Shown here one piece after another: positions 44,384 to 56,718 of a stretch of DNA of 64,000 bases (positions are counted from its first letter, which is position 1; each line of letters begins with the position of its first letter). The DNA lies in NCBI GenBank assembly GCA_033782935.1, contig JAWQEG010000486.1, forward strand, positions 3,472,001 to 3,536,000, written 5' to 3'. Source of the DNA: Petrolisthes cinctipes. Lineage: Eukaryota; Arthropoda; Malacostraca; Decapoda; Porcellanidae. A program made the translations under genes and the position numbers. The notes under the pieces are model-generated. The model was not told where the DNA came from and did no database searches. It saw only the letters and a list, made by a program, of their open reading frames with translations.

Positions 44384-47024
44384 TGCTGAAATATTTTTAA
44401 AATATAGACCCAAAACATGCTAAAAATCGATATTTTAGGTGCCCAAAATTGATATCTCAAATTCAGGCCCAAAACACCCGAAAATTCGATATTTTGGGGT
44501 CCCAGAAACGAACTGTACATGCCTACTCCGTGTTAGAGTATTTTCAAAATACAGGCCCAAAACATACTGAACATCGATCTTTTAGGTGCCCAAAAGTCGA
44601 TATGTGCATGTATCTTCTGTACCCGTTTATATCTCAAATTCAGGCTCCAAACACCCGAAAATTCGATATTTTCGGGTCCCAGAAGTGATCTGTACATGCC
44701 TACTCAGATACAGGCCCAAAACATGCTGAAAATCGATATTTTAGGTGCCCAAAGTCAATATGTGTATGCATCTTCTGCACTCGTTAATATCTCAAACTCA
44801 ACCTCAAAACACCCGAAAATTCGATATTTTTGGGTCCCAGAAGCGATCTGTACATGCCTACTCAGTGCTAGAATCTTTTCAAAATATAGGCTCAAAACAT
44901 GCAAAAAATCGATATTTTAAGTGTCCAAAGTCGATATGTGAATGCATCTTCTGTACCCGTTTATATCTCAAATTCTGGCTCAAAACACCCGAAAATTCGG
45001 TATTTTTGGGTCCTAAAAGCGATCTGTACATGCCTACTCCTAGTTAGAATCTTTTCAAGATACAGACCCAAAACATGCTCAAAATCGATAATTTAGGTGC
45101 CCATAAGTCGATATGTGCATGCATCTTTTGTACCCGTTTATATCTCAAATTCAAGCTCAAAACACCCGAAAATTCGATATTTTGGGGTCCCAGGAGCTAA
45201 CTGTACATGCCTACTCAGTGCTAGAATATTTTCAAAATATAGGCCCAAATCATGCTAAAAATCGATATTTTTGGTGTCCAAAGTGGATATGTGAAGGCAT
45301 TTTCTGTACACGTTAATATCTCAAATTCAGGCTCAAAACACCCGAAAATTCGTTATTATTGGGTCCGAGAAACGATCTGTACATGACTACTCAGTGTTAG
45401 AATGTTTTCAAAATACAGGCTCAAATCATGCTGAAAATCGATAATTTAGGTGCAAAAAGTTGATATGTGCATGCATCGTCTGTAATCTATTATATCCCAA
45501 ATTAAGGCTCAAAACACCAGAAAATTCGATATTTTTGTGTCCCAGAATCGATCATTAGATGCCTACTCAGTTTTAGAATATTTTTTAAATACTTGCTCAA
45601 AACATGCTTAAAATCAATATTTTAGGATGAACAAAGTCGATATGTGCATGCATTTTCTGTACCTGTTTATATCTCAAATTCAGGCTCAAATCTCCCAAAA
45701 ATTCGATATTTTTGTGTCCCAGAAGCGATCTGTACCTGCCTACTCAGTGTTAGATTATTTTCAAGATACAGGCTCAAAACATGTTAAAAATCGATATTTT
45801 AGGTGCAAAAAGTCGATATGTGCATGCATCTTCTGTACCCGTTTAAATCTCAAATTCAGGCTCAAACCTCCTGAAAATTCGATATTTTTGGGTCCCAGAA
45901 GCGATCTGTACATGCCTACTCTGTGCTTGAATGTTTTCGAAATATAGGCTCAAAACATGCTAAAAACTTATATTTTAAGTGCAAAAAGTCGATTTGTGCA
46001 TGCATCTTCTGTACCCGTTTATATCTCAAAATTCAGGCTCAAAACACCCGAAAATTCGTTATTATTGGGTCCCAGAAGCGATCTGTACATGCTTACTCAG
46101 TGTTAGAATGTTTTTTCTATAATACAGGCTCAAAACATGCTGAAAATCGATAATTTAGGTGCAAAAAGTCGATATGTGCACGCAGCTTCTGTAATCTATT
46201 ATTTCCCAAATTGAGGCTCGAAACCCCCGAAAATTCGATATTTTGGGGTACCAGATACGATCTTTAGATGCCTACTCAGTGTTAGAATATTTTTAAAACA
46301 CTGACTCAAACAATGCTGATAATCGATATTTTAGGATTCACAAAGTCGATATGTGCATGCATCTTCTGTACCCGTTTATATCTCAAATTCAGGCTGAAAA
46401 CATCCAAAAATTCGATATTTTTTAGTCCTAGAAGCGATCTGTACATGCCTACTCAGTGTTAGAATATTTTGAAAATACGGGCCCAAACCATGCTAAAATT
46501 CGATATTTTAGGTGTCAAAAGACGATATGTGCATGAATCTTCTGTACCCGTTTATATCTCAAATTCTGGCTCAAAACACCCGAAAATTCGATATTTTTTG
46601 GGTCCCAGAAGCGATCTGTACATGCCTACTGAATGTTAGAATTTTTTCAAAATACAGGCTCAAAACATGCTGAAAATCGATATTTTAGATGCAAAAAGTC
46701 GATATGTGCATGCATCTTCTGTACCCGTTTAAATCTCAAATTCAGGCTCAAAAACCCGAAAATTCGATATTTTTGGGTCCTAGAAGCGATCTGTACATGC
46801 CTACTCAGTGCTAGAATGTTTTCAAAATATAGGCCCAAAACATGCTAAAAATCGATATTTTAGGTGTCCAAAGTGGATATGTGAAGGCATTTTCTGTACC
46901 CGTTTATATCTCAAATTCAGGATCAAAATACCCGAAAATTCGATATTTTTTTTTCCCAGAAGCGATTTGTACATGCCTACTCAGTGTTAGAATGTTTTCA
47001 AAATACAGGCTCAAAACATGCTGA

Positions 47025-50000
47025 AAATCAATAATTTAGGTGCAAAAAGTCGATATGTGAATGCATCTTCTGTAATCTATTATATCTCAAATTGAGGCTC
47101 AAAACACCCGAAAATTTGATATTTTTGGGTCCCAGAAGCGATCTGTACATGCCTACGCAGTGCTAGAATGTTTTCAAAATATAGGCCGAAAACATGTTAA
47201 AAATTGATATCTTAGGTGTCCAAAGTCGATATATGTATGCATCTTCTAAACACGTTTATATCTTACATTCAGGCTCAAAATACCCGAAAATTCGATATTT
47301 TTGTTTCCCAGAAGCCATCTGTACATGCCTACTTAATGTTAGAATATTTTCAAAATACGGGCCCAAAACATGCTGAAAATCGATATTTTAGATGCAAAAA
47401 GTCGATATGTGCATGCATCTTCTGTACCCGTTTATATCTCAAATTGAGGTTCAAAACACCCAAAAATTCGATATTTTTTTGTCCCAGAAGCAATCTGTAC
47501 ATGCCTACTCAGTGTTAGAATATTAAAAAAAAACGGGCCCAAAACATGCTAAAAATCGATATTCTAGGTGCCATAAGTCGATATGTGCATGCATTTTCTG
47601 TACCCGTTTGAATCTCAAATTCAGGCTCAAACACCCGAAAATTCAATATTTTTTGGTCCCAGAAGCGATCTGTACATGCCTACTCAGTGTTAGAATACTT
47701 TCTGAATACAGGTTCAAAACATGCTGAAAATCGATAATTTAGGTGCAAAAAGTCGATATGTGCATGCATCTTCTGTACTCGATTATATCCCAAATTGAGG
47801 CTCAGAACACCCGAAAATTCTATATTTTTGGGTCGCAGAAGCGATCTGTACATACCTACTCAGTGCCAGAATGTTCTCAAAATACCGGACCAAAACATGC
47901 TGAAAATCGATATTTTAGGTGTCCAAAGTCGATATGTGCATGCATCTTCTGTACCCGCTTATATCTCAAATTCAGTCTCGAAAAACCCGAAAATTTGATA
48001 TTTTGGGGTGTCAAAAGCGATCTGTACATGCCTACTCAGTGCCAGAATTATTTCAAAATATAGGCACAAAACATGCTAAAAATAGATATTTTAGATGCGA
48101 AAAGTCGATATGTGCATGCATCTTCTGTACTCGTTTATATCCCAAATTCAGGCTCTAAAAACCCGAAAATTCTATATTTTTATGTCCCATAAGTGATCTG
48201 TGCATGCCTACTCAGTGCTAAAAAAATTTCAAAATACAGTCCCAAAACATGCTAAAAATCGATATTTTAGGTGTCCAAAGTCGATATGTACATGCATCTT
48301 CTGTACCCGTTTAAATCTCAAATTCAGGCTCAAACACCCGAAATTTCGATATTTTTGGGTCCCAAAAACGATCTGTACATGCCTACTCAGTGTTAGAATA
48401 CTTTCTGAATACATGTTCAAAACATGCCTAAAATTGATAATTTAGGTGTAAAAAGTCGATATGTGCATGCATCTTCTATACTCGATTATATCCCAAATTG
48501 AGGCTCAAAACACCCGAAAATTCGATATTTTTATGTCCCTGAAGCGATCTGTACATGCCTACTCAGTGCTAGAAATTTTTCAAAATATAGGCCCAAAACA
48601 TACTCAATATTGAAATTTTAGGTGTCCAAAGTCGATATATGTATGCATCTTCTGAACCCGTTTATCTTAAATTCAGGCTCAAAATATCCGAAAATACGAT
48701 ATTTTGGGGTCCCAGAAGCGATCTGTACGTGCCTACTCAGTGCTTTAATGTTTTCAAAATATAAGCCCAAAACATGCTAAAAATCGATATTTTAGGTGTC
48801 CAAAGTCGATATGTGATGGCATTTTCTGTACCCGTTATATCTCAAATTCCGGATCAAAATACCCGAAAATTCGATTTTTTTTTTTTCCCAGAAGCGATTT
48901 GTACATGCCTACTCAGTGTTAGAATGTTTTCAAAATACGGGCTTAAAACATGCTGAAAATCGATAATTTAGGTGCAAAAAGTCGATATGTGCATGCATCT
49001 TCTGTAATTTATTATATCCCAAATTGAGGCTCAAAACACCCGAAAATTTGATATTTTTGGGTCCCAGAAGCGATCTGTACATGCCTACGCAGTGCTAGAA
49101 TGTTTTCAAATTATAGGCCGAAAACATGTTAAAAATTGATATCTTAGGTGTCCAAAGTCGATATATGTATGCATCTTCTAAACACGTTTATATCTTAAAT
49201 TCAGGCTCAAAATACCCGAAAATTCGATATTTTTGTTTCCCAGAAGCCATCTGTACATGCCTACTTAATGTTAGAATATTTTCAAAATACGGGCCCAAAA
49301 CATGCTGAAAATCGATATTTTAGATGCAAAAAGTCGATATGTGCATGCATCTTCTGTACCCGTTTATATCTCAAATTGAGGTTCAAAACACCCAAAAATT
49401 CGATATTTTTTTGTCCCAGAAGCAATCTGTACATGCCTACTCAGTGTTAGAATATTAAAAAAAAACGGGCCCAAAACATGCTAAAAATCGATATTCTAGG
49501 TGCCATAAGTCGATATGTGCATGCATTTTCTGTACCCGTTTGAATCTCAAATTCAGGCTCAAACACCCGAAAATTCAATATTTTTTGGTCCCAGAAGCGA
49601 TCTGTACATGCCTACTCAGTGTTAGAATACTTTCTGAATACAGGTTCAAAACATGCTGAAAATCGATAATTTAGGTGCAAAAAGTCGATATGTGCATGCA
49701 TCTTCTGTACTCGATTATATCCCAAATTGAGGCTCAGAACACCCGAAAATTCTATATTTTTGGGTCGCAGAAGCGATCTGTACATACCTACTCAGTGCCA
49801 GAATGTTCTCAAAATACCGGACCAAAACATGCTGAAAATCGATATTTTAGGTGTCCAAAGTCGATATGTGCATGCATCTTCTGTACCCGCTTATATCTCA
49901 AATTCAGTCTCGAAAAACCCGAAAATTTGATATTTTGGGGTGTCAAAAGCGATCTGTACATGCCTACTCAGTGCCAGAATTATTTCAAAATATAGGCACA

Positions 50001-51480
50001 AAACATGCTAAAAATAGATATTTTAGATGCGAAAAGTCGATATGTGCATGCATCTTCTGTACTCGTTTATATCCCAAATTCAGGCTCTAAAAACCCGAAA
50101 ATTCTATATTTTTATGTCCCATAAGTGATCTGTGCATGCCTACTCAGTGCTAAAAAAATTTCAAAATACAGTCCCAAAACATGCTAAAAATCGATATTTT
50201 AGGTGTCCAAAGTCGATATGTACATGCATCTTCTGTACCCGTTTAAATCTCAAATTCAGGCTCAAACACCCGAAATTTCGATATTTTTGGGTCCCAAAAA
50301 CGATCTGTACATGCCTACTCAGTGTTAGAATACTTTCTGAATACATGTTCAAAACATGCCTAAAATTGATAATTTAGGTGTAAAAAGTCGATATGTGCAT
50401 GCATCTTCTATACTCGATTATATCCCAAATTGAGGCTCAAAACACCCGAAAATTCGATATTTTTATGTCCCTGAAGCGATCTGTACATGCCTACTCAGTG
50501 CTAGAAATTTTTCAAAATATAGGCCCAAAACATACTCAATATTGAAATTTTAGGTGTCCAAAGTCGATATATGTATGCATCTTCTGAACCCGTTTATCTT
50601 AAATTCAGGCTCAAAATATCCGAAAATTCGATATTTTGGGGTCCCAGAAGCGATCTGTACGTGCCTACTCAGTGCTTTAATGTTTTCAAAATATAAGCCC
50701 AAAACATGCTAAAAATCGATATTTTAGGTGTCCAAAGTCGATATGTGATGGCATTTTCTGTACCCGTTATATCTCAAATTCCGGATCAAAATACCCGAAA
50801 ATTCGATTTTTTTTTTTTCCCAGAAGCGATTTGTACATGCCTACTCAGTGTTAGAATGTTTTCAAAATACGGGCTTAAAACATGCTGAAAATCGATAATT
50901 TAGGTGCAAAAAGTCGATATGTGCATGCATCTTCTGTAATTTATTATATCCCAAATTGAGGCTCAAAACACCCGAAAATTTGATATTTTTGGGTCCCAGA
51001 AGCGATCTGTACATGCCTACGCAGTGCTAGAATGTTTTCAAATTATAGGCCGAAAACATGTTAAAAATTGATATCTTAGGTGTCCAAAGTCGATATATGT
51101 ATGCATCTTCTAAACACGTTTATATCTTAAATTCAGGCTCAAAATACCCGAAAATTCGATATTTTTGTTTCCCAGAAGCCATCTGTACATGCCTACTCAG
51201 TGTTAGAATATTTTCAAATTACGGGCCCAAAACATGCTGAAAATCGATATTTTAGATGCAAAAAGTCGATATCTGCATGCATCTTCTGTACCCGTTTATA
51301 TCTCAAATTGAGGTTCAAAACACCCGAAAATTCGATATTTTTTAGTCCCAGAAGCAATCTGTACATGCCTACTCAGTGTTAGAATATTAAAAAAAAACGG
51401 GCCCAAAACATGCTAAAAATCGATATTTTAGGTGCCATAAGTCGATATGTGCATGCATTTTCTGTACCCGTTTAAATCTC
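47025..51480. repeat. Tandem higher-order repeat, 1932-bp (11-mer) unit, about 2.3 copies
   Basis: Blocks at about 47025-48956 and 48957-50888 are near identical, and a third partial copy runs to about 51480 with more differences near its end. Shared oddities are TATTAAAAAAAAACGGGCC, a T-run before CCCAGAAGCGATTTG, and GCTTTAATGTTTTC. The length 1932 is 11 x 175.6, so this is an 11-monomer unit of full-length repeats only. It lies in the otherwise diverged right edge of the array, so local amplification continues there. Confidence 0.9.
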
Positions 51481-54400
51481 AAATTCAGGCTCAAACACCC
51501 GAAATTTCGATATTTTTGGGTCCCAGAAGCGATCTGTACATGCCTACTCAGTGTTAGAATACTTTCTGAATACATGTTCAAAACATGCTGAAAATCGATA
51601 ATTTAGGTGCAAAAAGTAGATATGTGCATGCATCTTCTGTACTCGTTTATATCCCAAATTCAGGCTCCAAAAACCCGAAATTTCGATATTTTTATATCCC
51701 ATAAGTGATCTGTACATGCCTACTCAGTGCTAGGAATTTTTCAAAATATTGGCCCAAAACATACTAAATATTGAAATTTTAGGTGTCCAAAGTCGATATA
51801 TGTATGCATCTTCTGAACCCGTTTATATCTTAAATTCAGTCTCAAGCCACCCGAAAATTCGATATTTTTGGGTCCCAGAAGCGATCTGTACATGCCTACT
51901 CTGTGCTTGAATGTTTTCAAAATATAGGCTCAAAACATGCTAAAAATCGATATTTTAGGTGCAAAAAAGTCGATATGTGCATGCATCTTCTGTACCCGTT
52001 TATATCTCAAATTCGGGCTGAAAACACCCGAAAATTTGATATTTTGACGTCCCAAAAGCGATCTCTATATGCAACTCACTGGCAGAATTTTTTCAAAATA
52101 TAGTCCCAAAACATGCCAAAAATCGATATTTTAGGTGTCAAAAGTCGATATGTGCATGAATATTCCGTACCCGTTTATATCTCATATTCAGGCTCAAAAC
52201 ACCCGAAAATTTGATATTTTTGTGTCCCGTAAGTGATCTGTGCATTCTTACTCAGTGCTAGAATTTTTTTCAAATTACAGTCCCAAAACATGCTGAAAAT
52301 CGATATTTTAGGCGCCATAAGTCAATATGTGCATGCATTTTCTGTACCCGTTTAATTCTCTAAATTCAGGCTCAAAACACCCGAAAATTTCATATTCTTG
52401 GTACCCAGAAGCGATCTGTACATGCCTACTCAGTGTTAGAATATTTTCAATTTACAGGCCCAAAATGCTGAAAATCGATATTTTAGGTGCCAAAAGTCAG
52501 TACCGGTTTATATCTGAAATTCAGGCTCAAAACACCCAAAACAACTCGATATTTTGGGGTCCCAGAAGCGATCTGTACATGCCTACTCAGTATTAGAAAT
52601 TTTCAGGATACAGGCTCAAAACATGCTGAAAATCGATATTTTATTTGCAAAAAGTCGATATGTGCATGGATCTTCTGTACCCGTTCATATCTCAAATTGA
52701 GGCTCAAAACACCCGAAAATTTGATATTTTTGGGTAACAGAAGCAATCTGTACATGCCTACTCAGTGTTGGAATATTTTCAAAATACAGGCAAAAATATG
52801 CTGAAATTCGATATTTTAGGTGCAAAAAGTCGATATGTGCATGTATCTTCTGTACCCGTTTATATCTTAAATTCAGGCTGAAAACACCCAAAAATTTGAT
52901 ATTTTGGGGTCCCAAAAGCGGTCTGTACATGCGTCCTCAGTGCTAGAATTTTTTCAAAATATAGGCCCAAAACATGCCAAAAATCGATATTTTAGGTGTG
53001 AAAAGTCGATATGTGCATGAATCTTCTGTACCCATTTATATCTCAAATTCAGGCTCAAAACACCCGAAAATTCGATATTTTTGAGTACAGAAGCGATCTG
53101 TACATGCCTACTCAGTGTTAGAATATTTTGAAAATACGGGCCCAAACCATGCTAAAATTCGATATTTTAGGTGTCCAAAGTGGATATGTGAAGGCTTTTT
53201 CTGTACCCGTTTATATCTAAAATTCAGGCTCAAAGCACCTGAAAATTCGATATTTTTGTTTCTCAGAAGCGATCTGTACATGCCTACTCAGTGTTAGAAT
53301 ATTTTTTAAAAATACGGGCCCAAATCATGTTGAAAATCGATAATTTAGGTGCCCAAAGTCAATATGTGCATGCATATTCTGTACCCGTTTATTTCCCAAA
53401 TTCAGGCTCAAAATACCGGAAAATTCGATATTTTTGGGTCCAAGAAGCGATCTGTACATCCCTACTCAGTGTTAGAATATTTTCAAAATACAGACAAAAA
53501 CATGCTGAAAATCGATATTTTTGGTGCAAAAAGTCGATATGTGCATGCATCTTCGTTACTTGTTTTTTATTCCAAATTCAGGCTCAAATCACCCGAAACT
53601 TTGATATTATAGGATCCCAGAAGCGATCTGTACATGCCTACTCAGTGCCAGAATGTTTTCAAAATATAGTCCCAAAACATGCTAAAAAATAGATATTTTA
53701 GGTGTCCAAAGTTGATATGTGTATGCATCTTTTGTATCCGTTTATATCTCAAATTCAGGCGCAAAATATCCGAAAATTCGATATTTTTGGGTCACATAAG
53801 CAATCTGTACATGGCTACTTAGTGCTAGAATGTTTCAAAATATAGTCCAAAATCATGCTAGAAATCGATATTTTAGGTGCATGCATCTTCAGTACCCGCT
53901 TGTATCTCAAATTCAGGCTCAAAACACCCGAAAATTCGATATTTTTGGGTCCAAGAAGCGATCTGTACATGCCTACTCAGTGTTAGAATATTTTCAAAAT
54001 ACAGGCTGAAAACATGCTGAAAATTCATATTTTAGGTGCAAAAATTCAATATGTGCATGCATCTTCTGTACCCGTTTATATCTCAAATTCAGGTTTAGAA
54101 TACGCGAAAATTCGATATTTTTGTTTTCCAGAAGCAATCGGTACATGCCTACTCAGTGTTAGAATATTTTAAAAATACGGGCCCAAAACATGCTGAAAAT
54201 AATTATTTTAAGTGCCAAAAGTCGATATGTGCAAGCATCTTCTGTACCCGTTTATATTTCAAATTCAGGCTTTAATCACCCGAAAATTCGATATTTCTGG
54301 GTCCCAGAAGCGATCTGTACATGCCTACTCAGTGCCAGAATGTTTTCAAAATAAAGTCCCAAAACATGCTAAAATTCGATATTTTAGGTGTCCAAAGTCA

Positions 54401-54530
54401 AATGAGCATGCATCTTCTGTACCCGTTTATATCTCAAATTCAGGCTCAAAATACCCGAAAATTCGATATTTTTGGATCCCAGAAGCGATCTGTACATGCC
54501 TACTCAGTGTTATAATATTTTTAAAAAACA
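51481..54530. repeat. Diverged right margin of the satellite array
   Basis: Monomers here are still recognisable but differ more from each other than in the core, with more small indels. One unit near 53870-53890 is internally deleted (TTTTAGGTGCATGCATC), and a different short deletion lies near 52490-52510. The last unit stops at about 54530. No gene is seen in this stretch. Confidence 0.85.
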
Positions 54531-54583
54531 GCTTATTGATTCTCCCTAGAGAGTCTATGATCTGCCTACCTAGCACTGGTCGT

Positions 54584-54609
54584 TCTCTCTCTCTCTCTCT
54601 CTCTCTCTC
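54584..54609 (+). repeat. (TC)13 microsatellite at the left edge of the LINE
   Basis: Thirteen perfect TC units lie 53 bp after the end of the satellite. A matching TC run in the same orientation follows the LINE 3' end at about 59625-59645. The unique-looking spacer 54531-54583 between satellite and microsatellite shows no gene. Confidence 0.95.
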
Positions 54610-55467
54610 GACAACCACCTTGCCGTCGGTGAGAGAGCTTGTGTGATCTGTTTGAATTTTGCTAGCTATGCTGGGGGACACTTAGTCCAGTTGGGTTACC
54701 CGTGCCAGAAAGGTAGCGTTATTAGGATCCTGACTAAGAGTTGTCAAATCTTCATGTTAATATTAAGTTTCACAACTGCTCTTCAACTATCCTAACAAAA
54801 AAAAAAAAAAATCTTCATCACTTTCGATATAAGTTTTTATTGTTAAGGACCTCACCAGCTACCTTATGCCGTGTGAGAAGGGAGGCTTTGGAACCTCCTA
54901 AAACAACGCCTTTTAACGCTCACAGGTTTCGAAAGGGCTGAGATTGAAGGGATCTCAGGCGTGTGGGGTACGAGTAATGGAGATGCCTCAGGACCCCCGT
55001 AGGTATTCTCTTAGATTAATAAGCCTGACCAGCTCCCTGTGACCGTTCTTAGGTGCCTAAAGGCTCGACTGCTCTTTGGTGAGAGAGCTTTCGTGCCTCG
55101 CTGGCTGCCAGGCCAGTAAAAGATCTCGGATTAAGTCGTGGACATTTAGTTTTACTATTTGCTTTAAGTTTGGCCGCGGATGGAGGATTAGTAGGGATTA
55201 GTAGGACGACGGTTACACTTCAAGCACCCCTGTCGAAAAATCAGAGTCCCATTTACTTAGGAGTCTTGTGCTGCTCAGTTGGGAGCTGCGGCACGATTGG
55301 GGCCGTCCGGCCCAGGGGAGACCTTAGGGTTGGTGTGCTTGGCTCATAAGGTTTCTGTTGGCTGAACGACCGAAAACCTTCTGGAAGTAGGCGGACGAGA
55401 CTTATGCGAGACCAAATCACATTACCCTTTCTTTTGTATTATTGGTCTTAAATTGAATTAGAGCGAG
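54610..55467 (+). other. Probable 5' UTR of the CR1-type LINE
   Basis: About 860 bp without satellite homology or a convincing reading frame lies between the (TC)13 run and the ORF1 start. It has a 15-base A run at 54797-54811 and two copies of GGTGAGAGAGCTT (near 54630 and 55078). Base composition is visibly richer in G and C than the satellite and resembles the LINE coding part, so I assign it to the element by inference. The true 5' end could be inside this interval. In particular, the A run could be the tail of a separate short insertion at 54610-54811. Confidence 0.5.
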
Positions 55468-56718
55468 ATGACTGGTCCATCAGCAAGAAAATTTACATGT
55501 ACTACATGCAAGGTGTACCGCTGGTGTGAGGACTTCAGCGGGAGGAGTGCGAGCGACCTAGACTCCTCGAGTGTCTGCGACTTTTGCAAACTCTTGGAGA
55601 GGTTGATGAAGCACATCTCACTGCTCACGAAGGAGAACAACTCCCTAAAGGAGGAAGTTCTCCGAATGGACTCACAGAGGTGTGACTGCCATGTGAGAGA
55701 CAAGGCAGTCCAAGGAGCTTCTTCACCGAAGAGCTCCACCACGCCGGTAAAGACCAAGAAGAAGAACAACAACAAGAAGAACAACAACAATGAAGAGGGA
55801 AAAGAGACTGCAGAAGGAAAAGAGACTGCAGAAAAGTGTGATGGAAAAGAGGAGGGGAATATGGAGAAGGGAGAAAAACCCAAGAAGACAGTTGAGGAGG
55901 GATTAGAGGAAAGTGAGGAATCAAATAAGAAGGAAAAGAAAATGAAGAAGGAAAAGAAGACGAAGAAGAAGGAACCTGGAGGAAGTGACGAGCCCGGCAG
56001 GAATTCAAAACACTCTCGGGTTCCTCACAAGGCATCTCGTGCTCCTACCAAGGAGAGGCCTGTGGATATACACATTGTAGGTGATTCCCAGGCACGAGGG
56101 CTGCAACCCCTAATGGCAGATCGCCTTCACACTTCTGTGAAGGTGAATTGTTTGCCAGGTTGTGGCAATGCTGACCTCCGAAAGGAAGCTGAGAGGATCC
56201 AAACGTCTAGATCTGCTGTCATTGCACTCATGGTGAGTGGTAATGACATCTACCTGAGAAATGGTAGAGTAGGCATGACCGAAGGAGTCCTCTCGGATGT
56301 GCTCGGTGCAGTAGATGACTGTGGGTTAAAAACCCGCAGAAGGGTAGTTGTTTGCATGCTCCCAAGGAGAGGCCCTTTAGGGACTGCTCTGTCAAAGAAC
56401 ATTGCAGTAAATCAGCGCCTGGCTGATTTGTGTACTGCCGAGGGGGTGATCTTTGTGGACCCCTACACCTCACTCTTTGGTAGAGACGACCTCTACCAGA
56501 GGGATGGCACACATCTCTCACCAAAGGGGAAAGAAGTGCTTTCCAAATTAATGGAAGACGCCATCCGACGATGTCTCAGGAGCACTCGACCGAGCGTGGA
56601 GGAGAGCCCTCGTCGCTATGCTAGAGTGACCCCAGAGAAGACATTCGCTGAGATCCTGAAGAAGGATATCCCCAGCACTACCAAGACAATGACCAAACCG
56701 GGAAACGAAGGAGTATAG
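55468..56718 (+). CDS. LINE ORF1 protein with SGNH/GDSL esterase-like domain (416 aa)
   Basis: The start is the ATG at 55468 and the stop is TAG at 56716. In order it shows: four cysteines in two Cys-x2-Cys pairs (C11/C14 and C37/C40) that could form a small zinc-binding fold; a predicted coiled coil around residues 42-67 (leucines in LLERLMKHISLLTKENNSL); a Lys/Glu/Asn-rich low-complexity stretch at about 88-180; and an SGNH-hydrolase-like domain at about 199-375. The esterase blocks are visible as GDSQ (nucleophile S207), SGND with N259, and DGTHLS with D346 and H349, so the catalytic set looks intact. Esterase-type ORF1 proteins are known from CR1-clade LINEs; the coiled coil suggests self-association and the basic region RNA binding, both by inference. 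The last codons overlap ORF2 in the -1 frame and contain GGGAAAC. No host function is implied. Confidence 0.9.
   Translation: MTGPSARKFTCTTCKVYRWCEDFSGRSASDLDSSSVCDFCKLLERLMKHISLLTKENNSLKEEVLRMDSQRCDCHVRDKAVQGASSPKSSTTPVKTKKKNNNKKNNNNEEGKETAEGKETAEKCDGKEEGNMEKGEKPKKTVEEGLEESEESNKKEKKMKKEKKTKKKEPGGSDEPGRNSKHSRVPHKASRAPTKERPVDIHIVGDSQARGLQPLMADRLHTSVKVNCLPGCGNADLRKEAERIQTSRSAVIALMVSGNDIYLRNGRVGMTEGVLSDVLGAVDDCGLKTRRRVVVCMLPRRGPLGTALSKNIAVNQRLADLCTAEGVIFVDPYTSLFGRDDLYQRDGTHLSPKGKEVLSKLMEDAIRRCLRSTRPSVEESPRRYARVTPEKTFAEILKKDIPSTTKTMTKPGNEGV

Larger units (their letters stand above)
24405..54530 (+). repeat. 176/177-bp satellite array, forward orientation block
   Basis: This is the same satellite as 1-24402 in the opposite orientation. 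Its landmarks read GAAGCGATCTGTACATGCC, AAAATCGATATTTTAGGTG and CCCGTTTATATCTCAAATTC. It is continuous to about 54530, where the repeat breaks off inside the 'aaaatacaggct' segment and unrelated sequence begins. From 24405 to about 44.7 kb it contains the same full, minus-30 and minus-18 monomer forms as the left block. From about 45.3 kb onward only full-length monomers were seen. There a distinct subtype with GTGCAAAAAGTCGAT is common and copies differ more from one another, as expected at an ageing array edge. Confidence 0.97.

Noticed and set aside
1..54530. Hundreds of open frames (60-231 residues) coding MLEYFQNIGPKH-, MLKIDILGAQS- and MCMHLLYPFISQ-like peptides
   Set aside because: They are the three frames of one strand of the satellite, which happens to have few stops. 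The 177-bp units keep frame and the 176-bp units shift it, so the same three peptides alternate. They flip strand with array polarity and show no start, splice or codon signal of genes.
1..54530. CRISPR-like or bacterial repeat array
   Set aside because: Units are contiguous with no unique spacers, and the window is clearly eukaryotic.
1..54530. CENP-B box in the satellite (AAACGGG resembles part of it)
   Set aside because: The required TTCG at the correct distance before A-x2-CGGG is absent.
54427..54681. Minus-strand frame with an Arg/Glu repeat
   Set aside because: The repeat is the translated (TC)13 microsatellite.
54610..54811. tRNA-derived SINE ending in the 15-base A run
   Set aside because: No convincing A box or B box; kept only as an alternative for part of the LINE 5' UTR.
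55458..56035. Minus-strand Ser/Phe-rich frames opposite ORF1
   Set aside because: Antisense shadows of the Lys/Glu-rich low-complexity stretch of ORF1.
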